A DNA stretch of 64,000 bases from Combretum micranthum (taxonomy: Eukaryota > Streptophyta > Magnoliopsida > Myrtales > Combretaceae): the NCBI GenBank assembly GCA_024138025.1, contig JAMXBD010000204.1, forward strand, positions 1 to 64,000. The letters run 5' to 3'. The position numbers and the translations under genes are program-made. Of this stretch, positions 1-12,498 are shown piece after piece. Under the pieces are notes generated by a model. The model was not told where the DNA came from, ran no database searches, and worked only from the letters and a program-made list of their open reading frames with translations. The first letter of the stretch is position 1; each line of letters opens with the position of its first letter.

Positions 1-779
1 CTCTAAAAAATCACTTAGTTAATCATGTACTAACATTTAGCTAAAAAAAAAAAACCATCTACTAACAAATTTGGTAAAAATGAAAAATCATCTACCAATA
101 AAAGTGATATACTAACAAAATATATAATGAAAAATTAATACATAATAATATATAACCAAATAACAAAATCCATACTCCACATAATTCAAACGATTAATTA
201 AAAACATCATTAAGTTACTACTGAAAGAATATATCTTGAACCTCAAAAACAATTTTAAAAAAAATGAACAAGTTATTATTAACTAATATTCACCATATAA
301 TATCATGATAAAATCATAAAACATATATGACTTTTAATCAATCATCATACTAAAATTTATAATTACAAGTAAAATATTTTTATGTTTATCTAAAACAGTT
401 TACTTTGGTCTTACGAATTGGTTTGAATTGAAAATTTTCTAAACCAAATTGTTTTAAAAAATCATATTTTTTGTTTGGTTTGATTATAGATTGGTTTAGT
501 TTGACCAGCTTTTTTGCCCACCACTACTGTTAATAATATGAAGATATAATTTGATCAAAAAGAAAAAAAGAATAACAGTCTAACCTTCCCTCAATTGCTT
601 TAATATTATAAATGATGCAAAATAGATAAGGAAATTGTTTGCTTATCGATTTAGTGAATAATTTACACAAATAGCAATTACATAACAATAATTACTAAAA
701 TACTAACATAAAATTGCATGTGGCTTTTATAAAGCAATATCATGTGTTACATGGGATTTTGCCATTCCATGAATGTTGC
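1..779. other. AT-rich intergenic DNA
   Basis: No coding signal, terminal repeat or RNA gene can be supported here. The stretch is dominated by A/T runs and short low-complexity words on both strands. Confidence 0.6.
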
Positions 780-1362
780 ATGTGATTTTGCTTAACACAT
801 ATGTTGCTGGTGGTGATCCGTAGGTAGAAAAAGTGCGAAGCACAATAGACCTACACATATAATACATGGTTAGTGGTGTATCAGAGGTTGTTCGATATGC
901 CCATTCCGATGTTTAAGTTAGTTTATGGGCTTGAGAGAGTAAGAAGAGACTAGATCGAATGAAGTAGGACAAGTCAGATAATATTACCTTTGGAGGTGGG
1001 GGTCTATTTATAGTCTTTGATCATACCTTAACTAGAAACCCACATGATCTTTCTCTACATAGGCCTAAGCCTATTGAAAGGTAGGTAACCTCGAACTTGA
1101 GGTAGTCCTTATTTGTAGTGGAGGTAGTTGAGCCTATAGTTGTTTCCTTGAGGAGTTTGGAGTGAGGTGTAGAGGTATGGTCCTTAATATATAGAGCCAA
1201 ATCGATGACATTGAGGAGCCAAGGCCCTTGTTGGACCACTGCCCTTGTAGGCTTGGGGTCTCTGCAAAGCTTCTTGACCTAAGAACTTGTGAGACTCTTC
1301 ATGGGTCTACTAGTTTATTAGCCGGTGTTAGCTTCTAGGCTACAACCAAATATTTCCTATCA
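780..1362 (-). repeat. possible LTR remnant, minus strand
   Basis: Read on the minus strand the block begins with TGATAGG near 1362, has a TATA-like motif (tataaatag, about 1006-1014) and continues into a leader-like pyrimidine-rich stretch, the layout of an LTR promoter. No second LTR, primer-binding site or coding domain was found beside it, so a solo LTR or a fragment is the most that can be said. The 72-codon open frame inside it has no recognisable domain. Confidence 0.3.
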
Positions 1363-1539
1363 ATAATAAGTGGTTTTTGATGATATGTGGTTTTTAAAAT
1401 CGTATAATGACACAAGCATTTTTTTTTCATAAAAATCAAAATCACATTTTTATATGTGAACTAGTGTTAGTATTCAAAATTATGTGATTTGTATTAAGCT
1501 TATTTTAATATAGGGTTGTAGACATGTGTTACGCCTAAA

Positions 1540-1880
1540 AATAGACAAACCTGACTCACGTGGAGATACCAACTCGACCAATGTGGTGAAGTTTGCATTG
1601 ACTTCAGTGTGGTAGAGAAAGAAAGGTTAAAGAGAGATGCTGGTGGTGGCTTAGAGAGAGAGAGAGAGCATTTGTCAATTATTCATGGTTGATTGAAGAA
1701 GACAAAGCCGACTTACATGGAGATCCCAATTTAACTGATGTGGTGAAGTTCGCGGTAACTCTGGTGTGGTAGAGAGAGATGCCAATGGTGGTTAAGAGAG
1801 AGAGACTATTGAGAAAGAGAGATGCCGATAGTGGCTAAGAGAGAGAGAATATTGAGAAAGAGAGATGCTGATGGTGTTGA
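1540..1880. repeat. GA-rich tandem repeat block
   Basis: Two levels of repetition are visible. A unit of about 170 bases starting near the words 'acatggagatcccaa' and 'acgtggagatacc' occurs twice. Its last part, with the words 'gagaaagagagatgc' and 'taagagagagaga', is reiterated about every 45 bases up to 1870. Simple (ga)n runs sit inside each unit. The block is noncoding and probably arose by slippage and unequal exchange. Confidence 0.7.
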
Positions 1881-2309
1881 TTTTTATTTTTATTTTTTGT
1901 TGAAATGATTATTTAAATAATATATTTTGGTTAGGTATTTGCCAGCGTGACACTTAATGGAGGTTTAATAACAGTGATTAACGACGTTACTAACTTGACA
2001 TTACAGTAACCTAATTGACCTACTAGTCTAAACGCTATGACCTCTCTTTAATCTCTTGAAACGTTGTAACTTTTGTATTATAATTTAAAAAATACAAGTC
2101 TTAATATATGGTATCGTATGTTTTTTTATATAAATATGGATATATGATATATATAATTTGCATAATTAAATAAAAATATATGTATTATATTTAAATTAAT
2201 TTATAATATTAGTATATTTTTTTTCCTTAAGAACGGTGATAGTACATACATTAATTATGATAATTTATCTGTAGAAATATAATTCAAACCAAATATGACT
2301 AGTTATTAG
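1881..2309. other. AT-rich intergenic DNA
   Basis: No gene or clear repeat is supported. The part near 1920-2060 has ordinary base composition; the rest is low-complexity A/T. Confidence 0.5.
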
Positions 2310-2787
2310 ATCACTTTTATTCGCGAGTTGCTTAAGGAGTTATTTAACATGCCATGTTAGCTTTTCAAGCAACTCCTTACTTTATCTGTAAGCTACTTAA
2401 GTAAAGTTTCTTCATAATTTTTAATACTTTTTATGGGTCTCATGTTATATTGTCATTTTTAGATTAAAAAAATATTTTTCTCACTATGTTAAATATATAT
2501 GGAAATAAATTAAAAAAATATTAAAATTACAATTTTTTATTTGCATATAGTAATAATGATTTTAATTTATTTATTAAAAAATATAAGTACCAAAATATAA
2601 ATTATTTTAATTCAATCATTTCACAATAGTTGATTTAGGAATAATATTTAAGATAAATTAAAAACACGATAATTTAATTTTAAAATTAATACAAACAATA
2701 TACAATTTAAAATAGTACAAAACCAACATTTAGGAGAGAAAAAAAAAGAGAATGGAAAACTAACATACAATTTGAAATAGTCAACTA

Positions 2788-4196
2788 TGACATTTAAATG
2801 CCAAGTAATGGGTCCAAATCGCTCCTATATATGTTCAATCAAGTTGGTTTTGTAATTGACGATGTTTTACCCTATCATAGAGTTGAATGTTGTTTTGGAT
2901 GTACATTGCATATTTCGCAATGTGACTATGAGAAATATGAGGTGTTGGTTCATTGTTGCTTCTCAATTCATAATCCGCTACTTGAAAGTTAAAATTGTAG
3001 TCGTCTCATTCATCTTTGACAATCATATTATGTAAAATTATGCATGCTTTCATAATTTGCCTTAAGATCCAAAGAACGCGAAGGTCCACCAACTATAGCA
3101 AAACGAGATTGTAGCACTCCAAAAAGGCTATTCAACATCTTTCTTACATCTATCTTAGTGCTTAGCAACTAACTACTCCTTTGGACCACATGGATATGGA
3201 ATAAATTTGACAAATGTTGACCACTATGGATATATACCATCGATGAGATAATATCCCATGTCATAGTTTTTACCATTCACAGTATGGTGTGTCAATGGAG
3301 CACATCCTTCTATAACATTATCAAATAGGGAGTGACTGCTCTAGTATATTAATATTATTGTTTGAATTCGGGACGCTAAAAAATGCATATCATATCCAAG
3401 TGTCATATGAAGCGACAACTTCAAGCATGATTATTGGAGACCCATGATCTCCTCTAATACATATGCCTTGACATGCAACTAGACAATTTTCCATGCCATA
3501 TGCATACAATCAATGCTTCCCAATATACCACGAAATCCACGTTGCTCAGTCACATTATGTAAGAGCTCAATATCAGCTTGATTTGGCCTGTGTAAATACT
3601 CATCACCAAAACAAGTGATGACCCATTAGACAAATTTTTCGACATATTTATGACTGTGCCTTTAGCCATCGCAAGTAGTCATCTAAAGTATTACTTGCTA
3701 CTCTATATGCTAACATTCGAATAGCTATAGTATACCTCTGATATGGTGAAGCACTAAGTTTACCAGTAACATTCTTCTTTTATCTCAAATAGGATGAGTA
3801 ATTTTGCAGTGCTTGTACAATGTGAAGGAATACGATTATTCTTGTTTGGAATTTACATCGGAAATGCTCATCGGTGTACATTGAGTTGTCAACAAAGTAG
3901 TCATTATAAAGATAATGGTGGCCGTCTAGACGACCTCTATTTATATGCTTTTGCTTACATCTTCTAATAGAGGTGGAACTATTGCATATCTCTAGGATCA
4001 CTCGATATAAACAAATAATTAGCTTAGATTGTGAACTGCTCATCTAAGATGAAACAAATTCATCAATTGCTTTGTCGTAACAATTGCTTTGCCCATAATC
4101 AGAGCTATTTGAGCTACTTGAACTACTAGTAGATATTATGTTTTCATAGGTTGAAGAATGGTATACACCTGGAAGTGAGAAAAATGAAGAGTGCAT
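2788..4196 (-). pseudogene. PIF/Harbinger transposase (DDE_Tnp_4), broken
   Basis: In its active form this protein cuts and rejoins the transposon ends. From the N terminus: a serine-rich start (ATG at 4196); a stop before the second open segment; then 3780-4043 with the family's conserved block around 'LYNDYFVDNSMYTDEHFR' and 'FLHIVQALQNY'. Around 3490-3545 the minus strand encodes the first-catalytic-Asp block 'GILGSIDCMHMAW'. Around 3240-3420 it encodes the 'NNNINILEQS..LFDN' and 'MGYYLIDGIYP' segments, and near 2800-2870 the typical C-terminal 'LIEH' segment. At least six in-frame stops and several frameshifts break it, so it cannot be functional. Family membership is certain from the ordered motifs. 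Confidence 0.85.
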
Positions 4197-4517
4197 TTTA
4201 TGAAGATATACTTTTTTGTTATTTATATAACTTCAACATCAATAGCTAGTTTACAATGGCTAGTTTACCATGAAATCATTTAAAGAAAAAAATATGGAAA
4301 AATAATTTAGAGGCCGATTTCAACCCATAAACAATGTTTTTTAGGCTTCCAATTTGTGATCACAAGGTAAATCATAGTAGTTAATGTATCACTCTGAATG
4401 AGCTTCGTCTGGACATATTATAATAAGGATTCTGAGTTATATGTTGAAAATTATGACTAATTGAAGGTTAGATGCGCATCTACTTCTTATTGGACCTAAA
4501 CGAAAAAGACATACCAA

Positions 4518-4845
4518 AATCGCGGCCACAGACTCAATCACAGCCAAAATCATGGTTGTGATCCAAAAATAAATAGCCATAGACTCAATTGTAGCCAAAG
4601 TCACGACCGTGACCTAAAAATCAGGATCGCAGACTCAACCGCAGCCAAAATTGCGATTGTGACTCAAAATTGTGGCCACAGACTTAACCGTAGCCACAAT
4701 TGCAACTGCAATTTTAGCAATGGTCGAGTTTGTGGCCATTTATTTTTGGCTCACAACCGCAATTTTGGCTGTAGTTGAGTCTGTGGCCGTGATTTTGGCT
4801 ACGATTGAGTTTGTGGCCGCAATTTTGGGTCCGCAGTTGTTGGAA
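4518..4845. repeat. ~50-bp satellite in head-to-head inverted array
   Basis: Four direct units are marked by the word 'gactcaa' (once 'gacttaa') at 4531, 4582, 4632 and 4681, period 49-51. They are followed by inverted units marked by the reverse-complement word 'ttgagt' (once 'tcgagt') near 4724, 4775 and 4805. The array is much richer in GC and CpG than its surroundings. It lies between the transposase and ORF1 of the PIF element and could fold into a long imperfect hairpin. Confidence 0.8.
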
Positions 4846-4859
4846 CTAATGATTCCTTC

Positions 4860-6130
4860 TTGTTTTTATGATCTCTTTATGCATCTCTTCCTTCCGTACA
4901 TCATCCATTGACGATGTATCGACCATCATTATTGATTTTTTTAATTCGATTTGCTTTCGACGTTCTTTTTCTTATTTGCAACATTCCTTCTCATTTGTTA
5001 TTTCAATTTCTTTATCTTTCGATTCATTGATTTTACGCAGCAACTTTACTTTGTCATGATCTACCAAGCTTAAGTTTTGTATCTCGTGAATGAATTCATC
5101 CACTTTCTCACTACTTTTAGCTTTTTCTTTGCCTTTTATCTTTACTATTACTCTACCAGGTGGACAGGTGGTTGCTTCGCTTGCTTCATTATTTATTGAT
5201 ACATCTTTGTTTAATGATGAGCTAATAAATAATCTAAAGTTATCGAACTTAGAACATTTACTTGTATTTTTTTTCTACATTTCCAAATTCATATTTCTAT
5301 TTCGGCTTATTACGTAATATAACTCAACAATGCTTAATGGCGCATACTTTATTCTCATTTTGTCCAAATAAATCATAAGCATATTTTATATAATCATGTT
5401 CATTTTTTTCACTTTGTCCACAACGTTTTATTTAGTCATAATAAGCTCTAAATTTTATGACATCTTTTGAGATTTTTGACTGCCAAGCCTTACATTGTTG
5501 CCATGCTCATCTGAATGGATTTTTCGCCTTCTCATACATTTGTCATTTATTAAACTCTTCATGGACTTGTTGCAAGAATGTCTGTAATGGTTGATTGTTT
5601 CCAATAATCAAATTTTTACTAACCCTTAACAATACGTAAATTAAAAGCTTATCATTATTTTGCTCCCATTTTTTCCTATGAGCTTGATCATCATTATATT
5701 CATTATTATCCTCATCTTCTAAACTTTTTGCATAGAATATTGTGAGTATTGTGAGCTTATATTAACTGATGTTTGTGGCAATTGATCTAAATTCGATTGT
5801 GGTGGAGAATTTTTTGATTGGATGGTATGGTTGAAAGTTTTCAAGTGAAAACTGAAAAATACATTGAAAATATATTGTTGTTATACTTATTGGATTATGA
5901 CTAAAGTTTTGTGGGCTTTGACTCATAATTAGAAATTTTGGAGGACAATGCAAATTAGGGAGATCTTGAAGAAATGCACCAAATGAAAGGCATGATCTGG
6001 CTTATGAAATAGGTGGCAATTGAAAATTTTGTGAGTTTGGTGAATCATCAATATTTAGGAAATTTTGAATTGAGAGATTTTTTGAATGATAAGAAATTGT
6101 GTTGGATTTTAAGAGTAAAAAATTTGTAAA
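4860..6130 (-). pseudogene. PIF/Harbinger ORF1 (Myb/SANT-like), broken
   Basis: PIF elements need a second, Myb-like protein that binds the transposon DNA with the transposase. Read on the minus strand, the N-terminal part (5762-6110) is rich in N, Q, F and P ('FLNIDDSPNSQNFQLPP'). The part near 5320-5470 has the family's C-terminal SANT-side block ('KFRAYYD', a stop, then 'KYAYDLFGQNENKV' and 'AIKHC' before 'VILRNKPK'). The C-terminal part (4870-5300) is a basic, Lys/Glu-rich coil ('IKGKEKAKSSEKVDEF'). Several stops interrupt it. The call rests on these motifs and on the neighbouring transposase. Confidence 0.7.
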
Positions 6131-6390
6131 ATTTTATATATTTATAGATGAAGAAATTAAAAAAAATTGCATCTGCATTGGTTATAACAACCAAATTTCA
6201 TTTTGGTCAGAACGATTATATATTATTTTAGGCAGAACGTTTATAATTTTTTATTTTTGCCAAAATGGTCTTTTTTCAAATAACTGGCTTTGAATACATT
6301 TTATGGGTCTCATAATATGATAAAAGTAAAAATTATAAAGCAATAATGCTTCATTAAGCATTTACACCGATAAAGATGGTATTATAGAGT

Positions 6391-6922
6391 TAAATGTTTT
6401 AAAGTTTTATTTTTCTAAAAGATTATTATTGGAGTATGGAATTCAAATTCGATACAATTCACTTGAGAGATGGGAAATAATAAACAATTGAATAACACAA
6501 ATCCTACTCTGACTAGGGATTAATGCTGATTTACTTTAATTCTCTTCTTTGAAAATAATAGATGGTATTGATAATTGGGAAAAAATTGGAAAAAAAAAAA
6601 AAAAAAAATTATATCGGCAAGTGATTCTAATCAAATATTAGAAAAAAGGCAAAAAAAAAAAAAAACCGCCTTATATGGATTTGAAACGTGGTCCGCCCAT
6701 ACAGGGTGACTTAGGTCCATCAAATTAGTTTAAGTCACAGACTGGTTATGCTCACTCCCGCCGTCTTAAACTTGGTTGCTCTTTTCTCTAGTCGTTTTCC
6801 TATTCTGGGTCGCTCTTAACTCAGTTTCCACCTTCCGTTAATCAACCCACCGACTCACCACTCACTCACTCACTCATTGACTTCACTACCACTGATAGAG
6901 AAAAACGGGAAAAAATAAAAGC

Positions 6923-6955
<33 letters not shown>

Positions 6956-7071
6956 GGATAAACCACAAGATGCGCTTTCCAGTTTCTACTTTACTAAATT
7001 CGATATAAAGAATGCCAGATTTCTCAGGTTTTTGTGTGTCTTGTTTGTTGTTAACTGAGTAGTTGATTGAT
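6391..7071. other. CRWN4-like upstream region with (ga)n tract
   Basis: It contains A-runs at 6590-6608 and 6653-6665, CT/TC-rich and 'cactcactcactcac' repeats near 6855-6880, and a (ga)n tract at about 6925-6955 just upstream of the ATG at 7072. GA/CT microsatellites are common in plant 5' leaders, so part of this is probably the former promoter and leader of the CRWN4-like gene. No defined core element can be assigned. Confidence 0.45.
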
Positions 7072-7235
7072 ATGGCGACTTCTCAATTGGAGCGATTCGC
7101 CAATACCTCTGGTTCTAGGGTTTTACAAAGCCCTCTCAGTGATGAAGCGATTTGGAAGCGCCTCTTGATGGGGAATCTATTAAGAGAAGAGATAAAGCTG
7201 CTTTGATAGCGTATGTTGCCAAACTCAAAACCAAG
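7072..7235 (+). pseudogene. CRWN4-like: CRWN4-like gene, exon 1 (frameshifted)
   Basis: CRWN/NMCP proteins are plant coiled-coil lamina-like proteins of the inner nuclear envelope that set nuclear size and chromatin organisation. The ATG at 7072 opens a frame with the conserved N-terminal block 'GSRVLQSPLSDEAIWKRL'. That frame stops soon after, but another frame continues with 'DGESIKRRDKAALIAYVAKL', the expected continuation. About 13 bases, coding for the usual Lys-Glu-Ala-Gly-Phe step, are missing between the two parts. The exon ends at a good donor (ccaag/gttagt). The second exon lies at 25597, so intron 1 is now 18.4 kb. Identity with the family is clear; function is lost unless the gap is an assembly error. 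Confidence 0.8.
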
Positions 7236-8211
7236 GTTAGTTGGTATTGACCAATTTTGTTTTTTAATCTTACGTTGGATTGATGGAATAGTGTAAAGTT
7301 TTGGTTTTTATGAGTTGAAGATGCGTTTTGTAGTGAGAAAAGGTCTTATTGTGCTTCTAATTAGTTGTGTGGCTGGTTATTTATTTAGTTGCATTCAATG
7401 TTCATTTATAATCGAGTTAGGATCATAATTGCTGTGGATATATAGGGTTTTGGAGAGTGGAATCAGATGTGATTAGGTATAATTGTTGAGACATTGACGA
7501 GGATTGGGTTTGGATCAATTGGTTTTGTTTTAAGAATGTGTTGTGTGTAATTGTTTCCTTTACTCAATGGGGATGATATGCCCAATATTTATGTTTTGGA
7601 TCCACTATGGCATTTCATGAGTTGTCATAAATATGTGAAGTTTTGAACTTCTTGTATAAAATTGGCTACCTACATGGAGGAGAAGTTGGATTTTATAAAG
7701 AAGGTTAACAAGATTAAATTTATGATAGGATCAATTATGATGAAACTGCTTTTGGCATATTGAAACTCGGACTTGAAAAGCCTTTTAGCTTTTTCCTTTT
7801 GCGTGTTTTGAACTTGAGCTTTTCCCATCTGTTCAGTGATTCCTATGACTTCAACCGTGCAATATCCAAACAGAAGCCATTTAAGACCTTGGTGCATTGT
7901 TTGATAATTTGTTTTTCAGGTGACTCTTGTGTTTTCTAGTGGGAGATGGTCGGTTTTATTTTTGGGTACATTTTACCTATTAATGAAAAATAAAAAAATC
8001 TGACTTAGCCTCACCAAAAGGAAGGGGGGGTGGGCGTCGGGGTGTGTTGGGGGGGGGGGGGGGGGGGGACCCCCAAAAAAATGGCATTTAAAACTATTGT
8101 AACTCATCTTGGTTACCCCATTAGAATTAACTTTGGATGTGCAATTAATGTGATTTATAGATTAATGAGTGTGGCATGCAGAAAAAGAGGAGCTAAAGAG
8201 GCATTGTTGTG

Positions 8212-8225
<14 letters not shown>
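7236..8225. other. CRWN4-like intron 1, left part
   Basis: Ordinary T-rich plant intron sequence with no coding features. It includes a G-run-rich stretch at about 8020-8069, ending in 20 or more uninterrupted G and then 'acccccaaaaaaa', and a (gt)n run at 8208-8225 directly against the T-run that marks the 3' end of the LINE. Confidence 0.6.
8021..8070 (+). repeat. G-run tract, potential G-quadruplex
   Basis: Several G-runs (ggggggg, ggg, gggg, then a run of more than 20 G) occur within 50 bases, meeting the usual G-quadruplex spacing rule. Such long mononucleotide runs are also typical places for assembly error, so its length should not be trusted. Confidence 0.7.
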
Positions 8226-8242
<17 letters not shown>

Positions 8243-8299
8243 GGTTAAATAAATAATTTCATTGATAACCAAGTGAGGAAAATACAAGTGTTAACCACT

Positions 8300-11200
8300 C
8301 AAAGAAAACAAAAGCCATCCACAGAAGGATGGCATACAAAAACCATAGGAAATAGGAACTGACAAAACGGCTAGGAACTAAGGATTCTTGTGTAGTAGAG
8401 GGTTTGGCGTGTCAAAAGAGCAGCATCTGCCCTTGACCCCAAACGAATAGAGTTTCTCATTCTGCAAAGGCAGTATACCGAAGCTGGAAGAGCAGCAGAC
8501 ATAGGCATAGATGATCTAAGATTTGAAGAAGAGAGGCCATTACCTTGCTAAGTGTTGAAAGAAAGAGGACACCCAAGCTCTAAAACTACAGTAGCCCAAA
8601 CTTGCGTGGAAAACAAACAAAAGAAAAACAGATGCTCATGGTCTTCTGTTGTGCTGTTACAAAAGTAATAGGTAGATTGAGGAGTGATGCCCCATGATTG
8701 TAGTTTATCCAAGGTATAGAGCTTTTGGTTAATAGCTAATCAAAGGATGAAGCAATGCCTCAAGATAGACATTTTACCTTAAATAAACTTAAACCAAGAA
8801 ACCAAGCTTCGTTGAGGACCAAGGGTTGAGAAGGCACTATTGATAGAAAACACACCAGATGCTGTGGGGTACCATACTAACTTATCTTATCTTGAAGAAT
8901 TCGAAAGTGACAAAGGGGGGTATAAAAATTTCATCAAAAAGGAGTATTTGGGAAGCTCCAGCTATCATCATCAAATAAGCAACAAAGTCTAGCATTTAAA
9001 GGCAACTTGAAACTTGCAATTTCCTTTGCACTATAAGCCTCAATTAAGGGACCTTGAGGGGGGAAAAATATGACCATAGTGAGATAGACACTCCGTTACC
9101 AACAACCCATTGCATGTTTTGACGAGCTATTAGACATAACATAAGGAGTTTGCACCAAGTTTAAGAATAAATAGTGAGAGGTTTAACCTTCCAAAAACTG
9201 TTACCTATAAGAAAGATGGAGTGTACCCAATCAACCCTTAAACCTCGTAAGCTACCATTGCACATATTCCAAATGTGTTTAATTTGTGCAGCTTTATTCC
9301 AAATTTCCAAGTTAGGAATGCTAAGGCCACCTTCTATGAGCGGAGAACAAGCTATGTTCCATATGACCTTCGCCTTAGTAGAGATGACGGGACTACCACT
9401 CTAAAGAAAATTCCTCATCAAGCATTCAATAGAGCTAACGACTTTCTTAGGAAGGAGAAAAATGGAAGCCCAATATACTTGCATGGAAAAAATTACCGAT
9501 TTGATAAGTTGGAGTCTCTTTGCATAAGATAGGTAACGAGTAGTTCAAGAGTTTAAGCGAGCAGTTATTCTTTCAATCAAAGCATTACAATCTGGCTTCT
9601 TTAGCTTTGTAGAAATAAGGGGAACACCAAAATATCAAATAGGTAATGAGCCCTTAAGAAAGCCCAAGGATGATAGGGCTGAAATTGTAACAGTCATCTA
9701 CATTGCAATAGAAAACCTTGCTTTTAAGCCTGTTCATGCACAAAGCAGATAAATTCACAAACTCACCAAGGGCCTTAGTTACTAGGTTAATAGAAGGTAT
9801 ATCTCCTTTACAAAATATCATGACGTCATCGACAAAATAAAGATGGGTGATTCTCTCCTCTTTACAATGCCAATGGTTGGAGAAAAGGGCCAAGTTAGAC
9901 ATTTTCCAAAAGATACTCGATAGAATTTCCATAGCCAACACAAATAAATATGGAGAGATTAGATCACCTTGGCGAAGCCCTCTCTGACTAGAAAAGATGC
10001 CCTCGGGGTGGAAAAACATATACAAGAGTTTGGCAAAGTGACTAAGGAAGTTCATGGTTTGGAGGACCCTCTCCAAGAACTGCCAATTGATGTGTCATAA
10101 GTTTTCATAACATCCACTTTCATAGCACATCCTGGCGGACCTCGCTTTAAATGGTAGTCATTAATTAACTCCTGGGCAATAAAAACATTATCTATGATAC
10201 GTCTACCTATGATAAAAGCTTTCTGTTCTTTTCCTACTAGAGATGCTAACACCTCTTTTTAACAAGAGGCAAGGAGTTTAGAAGTCGCTTTGTAAATCAC
10301 ATTACAATACAAAATAGGCCTAAAATCTTGCAAAGAAGATAGGTTAGCAACTTTAGGGACAAGAGAGATAACAGTATTATTTACCTCTTTTAACAAGTAT
10401 CCAAAGTTAAGGAACTCCCTGATAGCATAATAAGGTATTCTTGCAGAATATTCCAAGATACTTTAAAGAATAGAGCTGAGAAACCATTCGGACCCACTGC
10501 TTTCCTGTTTGCTTGACTAAAGAAGGCAAGCTTGATATCTTCATTAGAAAAAGGGGCATTGATGAAGGATACTTGCTCATCACTCAACTTGTGAGCCACA
10601 AGATCATCTAGAGAAGAAAAAGAGGTAGTTGCAGTCGGAGTTAAAAAAAAATTTGTGAAGTAAGAGATGGCTTCATCATTAAGGATGCAATCGGGGCTGG
10701 TTTTTTGAAACTCGAACTCAACCCGAGTCTTAATGGGTGTTCCAAAACCTGAGAAAAACCCTATCAGGTTTTTTGTCATTCCAAAAACCCGACTCACTAA
10801 GGTTTTAAGGAACCCATAACCCGACCTGACCACAAGATTTTAAATTTTTTTTCTAAAAAAAAAAGCAAAAAAAAAAAAGAATTTTGTTTTAAGTTATTAA
10901 TGATACAAACACTTATATTGAAAGAATGAATTTTAGACAATAATATCATATAAAATGATGTGAACATTTACACTTATTTTCACATACATAGAATATAAAT
11001 GGGTTCCTTACTTTAATAACTTAATATTTTGAATTTATGCCGGGTCGGGTTTTCCCAACGGATTACATAATAAACCCAAAACTCGACCTAATAACTTATT
11101 GGGTTTTTTTTAATCCCAACACCCGCCCCAAAACCCTATAGGGTTTTTAGCGGGTTGGGCGATAGAGTACCCTATAACGACCTGCTCCGTTTGCATCCCT

Positions 11201-12387
11201 ATTCATAATGCACTGCTTGTACCCAACCACCGTCGAACCATCATGTTTGTCCAAGGAGGTAATGAAACTCTTATTGTGCCTTTGAATCATAGCCTTATGG
11301 AAAAAAAGAAGTATTCTTGTCCCTAAGTTTTAACCATTGCACTCTAGACTTTTGCTGAAAGAAGGCTTCTTTTGCCGCTCTATGAGTATAATATTGTTCA
11401 AAGGCTCGGGTTCTTCACCAAGAAGAGAATTATTACACCAGCAATATTCATTTGCAAAGATTTTAGCCTACTTTTTGCCCTTTCTACCCTTGTGGAGATA
11501 GGAGAGTATTTACTCGCATTAAGTTTTCTTAATTCAACTTTAACCATCTTCAACTTAGACACCACTTGGAATAATTTTGACCCTACTACCTGAGTTTTCC
11601 ACACTTGCTCTACTAGAGGCAGAAAATCTTTTGAGTCAGCCCAAAAATAAAAAAACTTGAAAGGGATATTTCTCCTAGGCATAGAGAAATTTGAGAGAAC
11701 TAGACATAGAGCACGTTTTGAAAGAACTAAAGCTAAAGACCTTACTTCAGAGAGAGTGAATAATGTCATCCAAGCCTGGTTGACCACAATATGATCCAAT
11801 TTCCTTAAAATTAGGTTATTCTCTTGTTTGTTTGACCAAGATAAGAAGTTAATCGTGAAATGAAGATCATCTAGCTCTGCCACATCTAAGAACCGCTTAA
11901 AATCAGCAATTGCTTCTGAGGATCTGGTATTTGCCCCTAATCTCTCAAGGATAGATTTAGTAATGTTACAATCACCAAGCAAAATCCAGGGCTGTTGAGA
12001 AAGTTGAGTTACTAGTAATGATAGTTTATCCCACAAAACCCACCTATCAACATCAGAATTAGCTCTGTACACAAAGGAAGCGAAGAACTCTACATTAAAC
12101 TGAACATACCTACAACAACAATGTATAAATTAGGGTATGCTCCTTTAGAATTTGGATATCCCACACTCTAGGATCCCATCCTAACCAAATCCGTTTCCTG
12201 GCATGAGAATTGGCAACAAAATCCCATCGGGGATTAATTATTCTTTGTATGGATGCTTCGTTTGAGTGGTTAACTCTAGTCTCCAAAAGACCCACTAGTG
12301 ATATGCTATTTTAACCACAAATTTTCCTTACATCGGCACGCTTGATTGGGTCACTAAAACCCCTGACATTCCAGGCCACAAAATCCA
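8300..12387 (-). pseudogene. LINE ORF2: endonuclease and reverse transcriptase, broken
   Basis: ORF2 nicks the target DNA and reverse-transcribes the element. The start codon is at 12387; the first residues include 'VAWNVRGFSDP' and then 'VGLLETRVN', the endonuclease N terminus. The endonuclease continues to about 11400 ('WILLGDCNI', 'LDHIVVNQAW'). Reverse transcriptase runs from about 10640 to 9650: 'KEQKAFIIGRRIIDNVF', 'GCAMKVDVMKTYD', 'GLRQGDLISPYLFVLAMEIL' and the catalytic box as 'YFVDDVMIF', with Val where Ala is usual. The C-terminal zf-RVT-like part is at 8300-9330. Stops, frameshifts and the hAT-type insertion at 10680-11201 inactivate it. Confidence 0.85.
10680..11201. mobile_element. 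hAT-type non-autonomous element, 522 bp
   Basis: Terminal inverted repeats are visible: left 'taaggatgcaatcgggg' and, on the opposite strand, right 'tagggatgcaaacggag'. The flanking 8-base duplications are ttcatcat (10672-10679) and ttcataat (11202-11209), one mismatch. An 8-bp duplication fits hAT. The interior repeats 'gggtcgggtttt' and 'accctatagggttt' words near both ends and is A/T-rich in the centre; no transposase is present. LINE ORF2 resumes in order across it, proving insertion. A related element lies at 61160-62156. Confidence 0.85.
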
Positions 12388-12498
12388 TGTCAAAGAGTAA
12401 AAGAAGACAAAGCTTCAAGAAAAGCGTTTTTTTACGCTTCTTGAAAAATTTCCTCTTCCTCTTACCACTAGAGGAGCTATCACCACCACTAGAAGAGG

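Larger units (their letters stand above)
2310..6390 (-). mobile_element. decayed PIF/Harbinger DNA transposon
   Basis: The element carries the two genes diagnostic of PIF/Harbinger: a DDE_Tnp_4 transposase (2788-4196) and a Myb/SANT-like ORF1 (about 4860-6130), both on the minus strand. The outer ends look like degenerate inverted repeats: 'gagttgcttaaggag' near 2326 against the reverse complement of 'cttcattaagcattt' near 6350, each followed inward by 'tttttatgggtctca' or 'ttttatgggtctcat'. A tandem-repeat block (4518-4840) lies between the genes. The superfamily call is firm. The exact ends and target duplication are not fixed. Confidence 0.75.

Noticed and set aside
1021..1239. 72-codon minus-strand open frame as a gene
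   Set aside because: Lies within the LTR-like remnant, without a domain or flanking exon signals.
3780..6293. Small plus-strand open frames in the PIF element (for example 4672-5317 and 6099-6293)
   Set aside because: Antisense to the transposase and ORF1, or formed by the satellite block; no domain.
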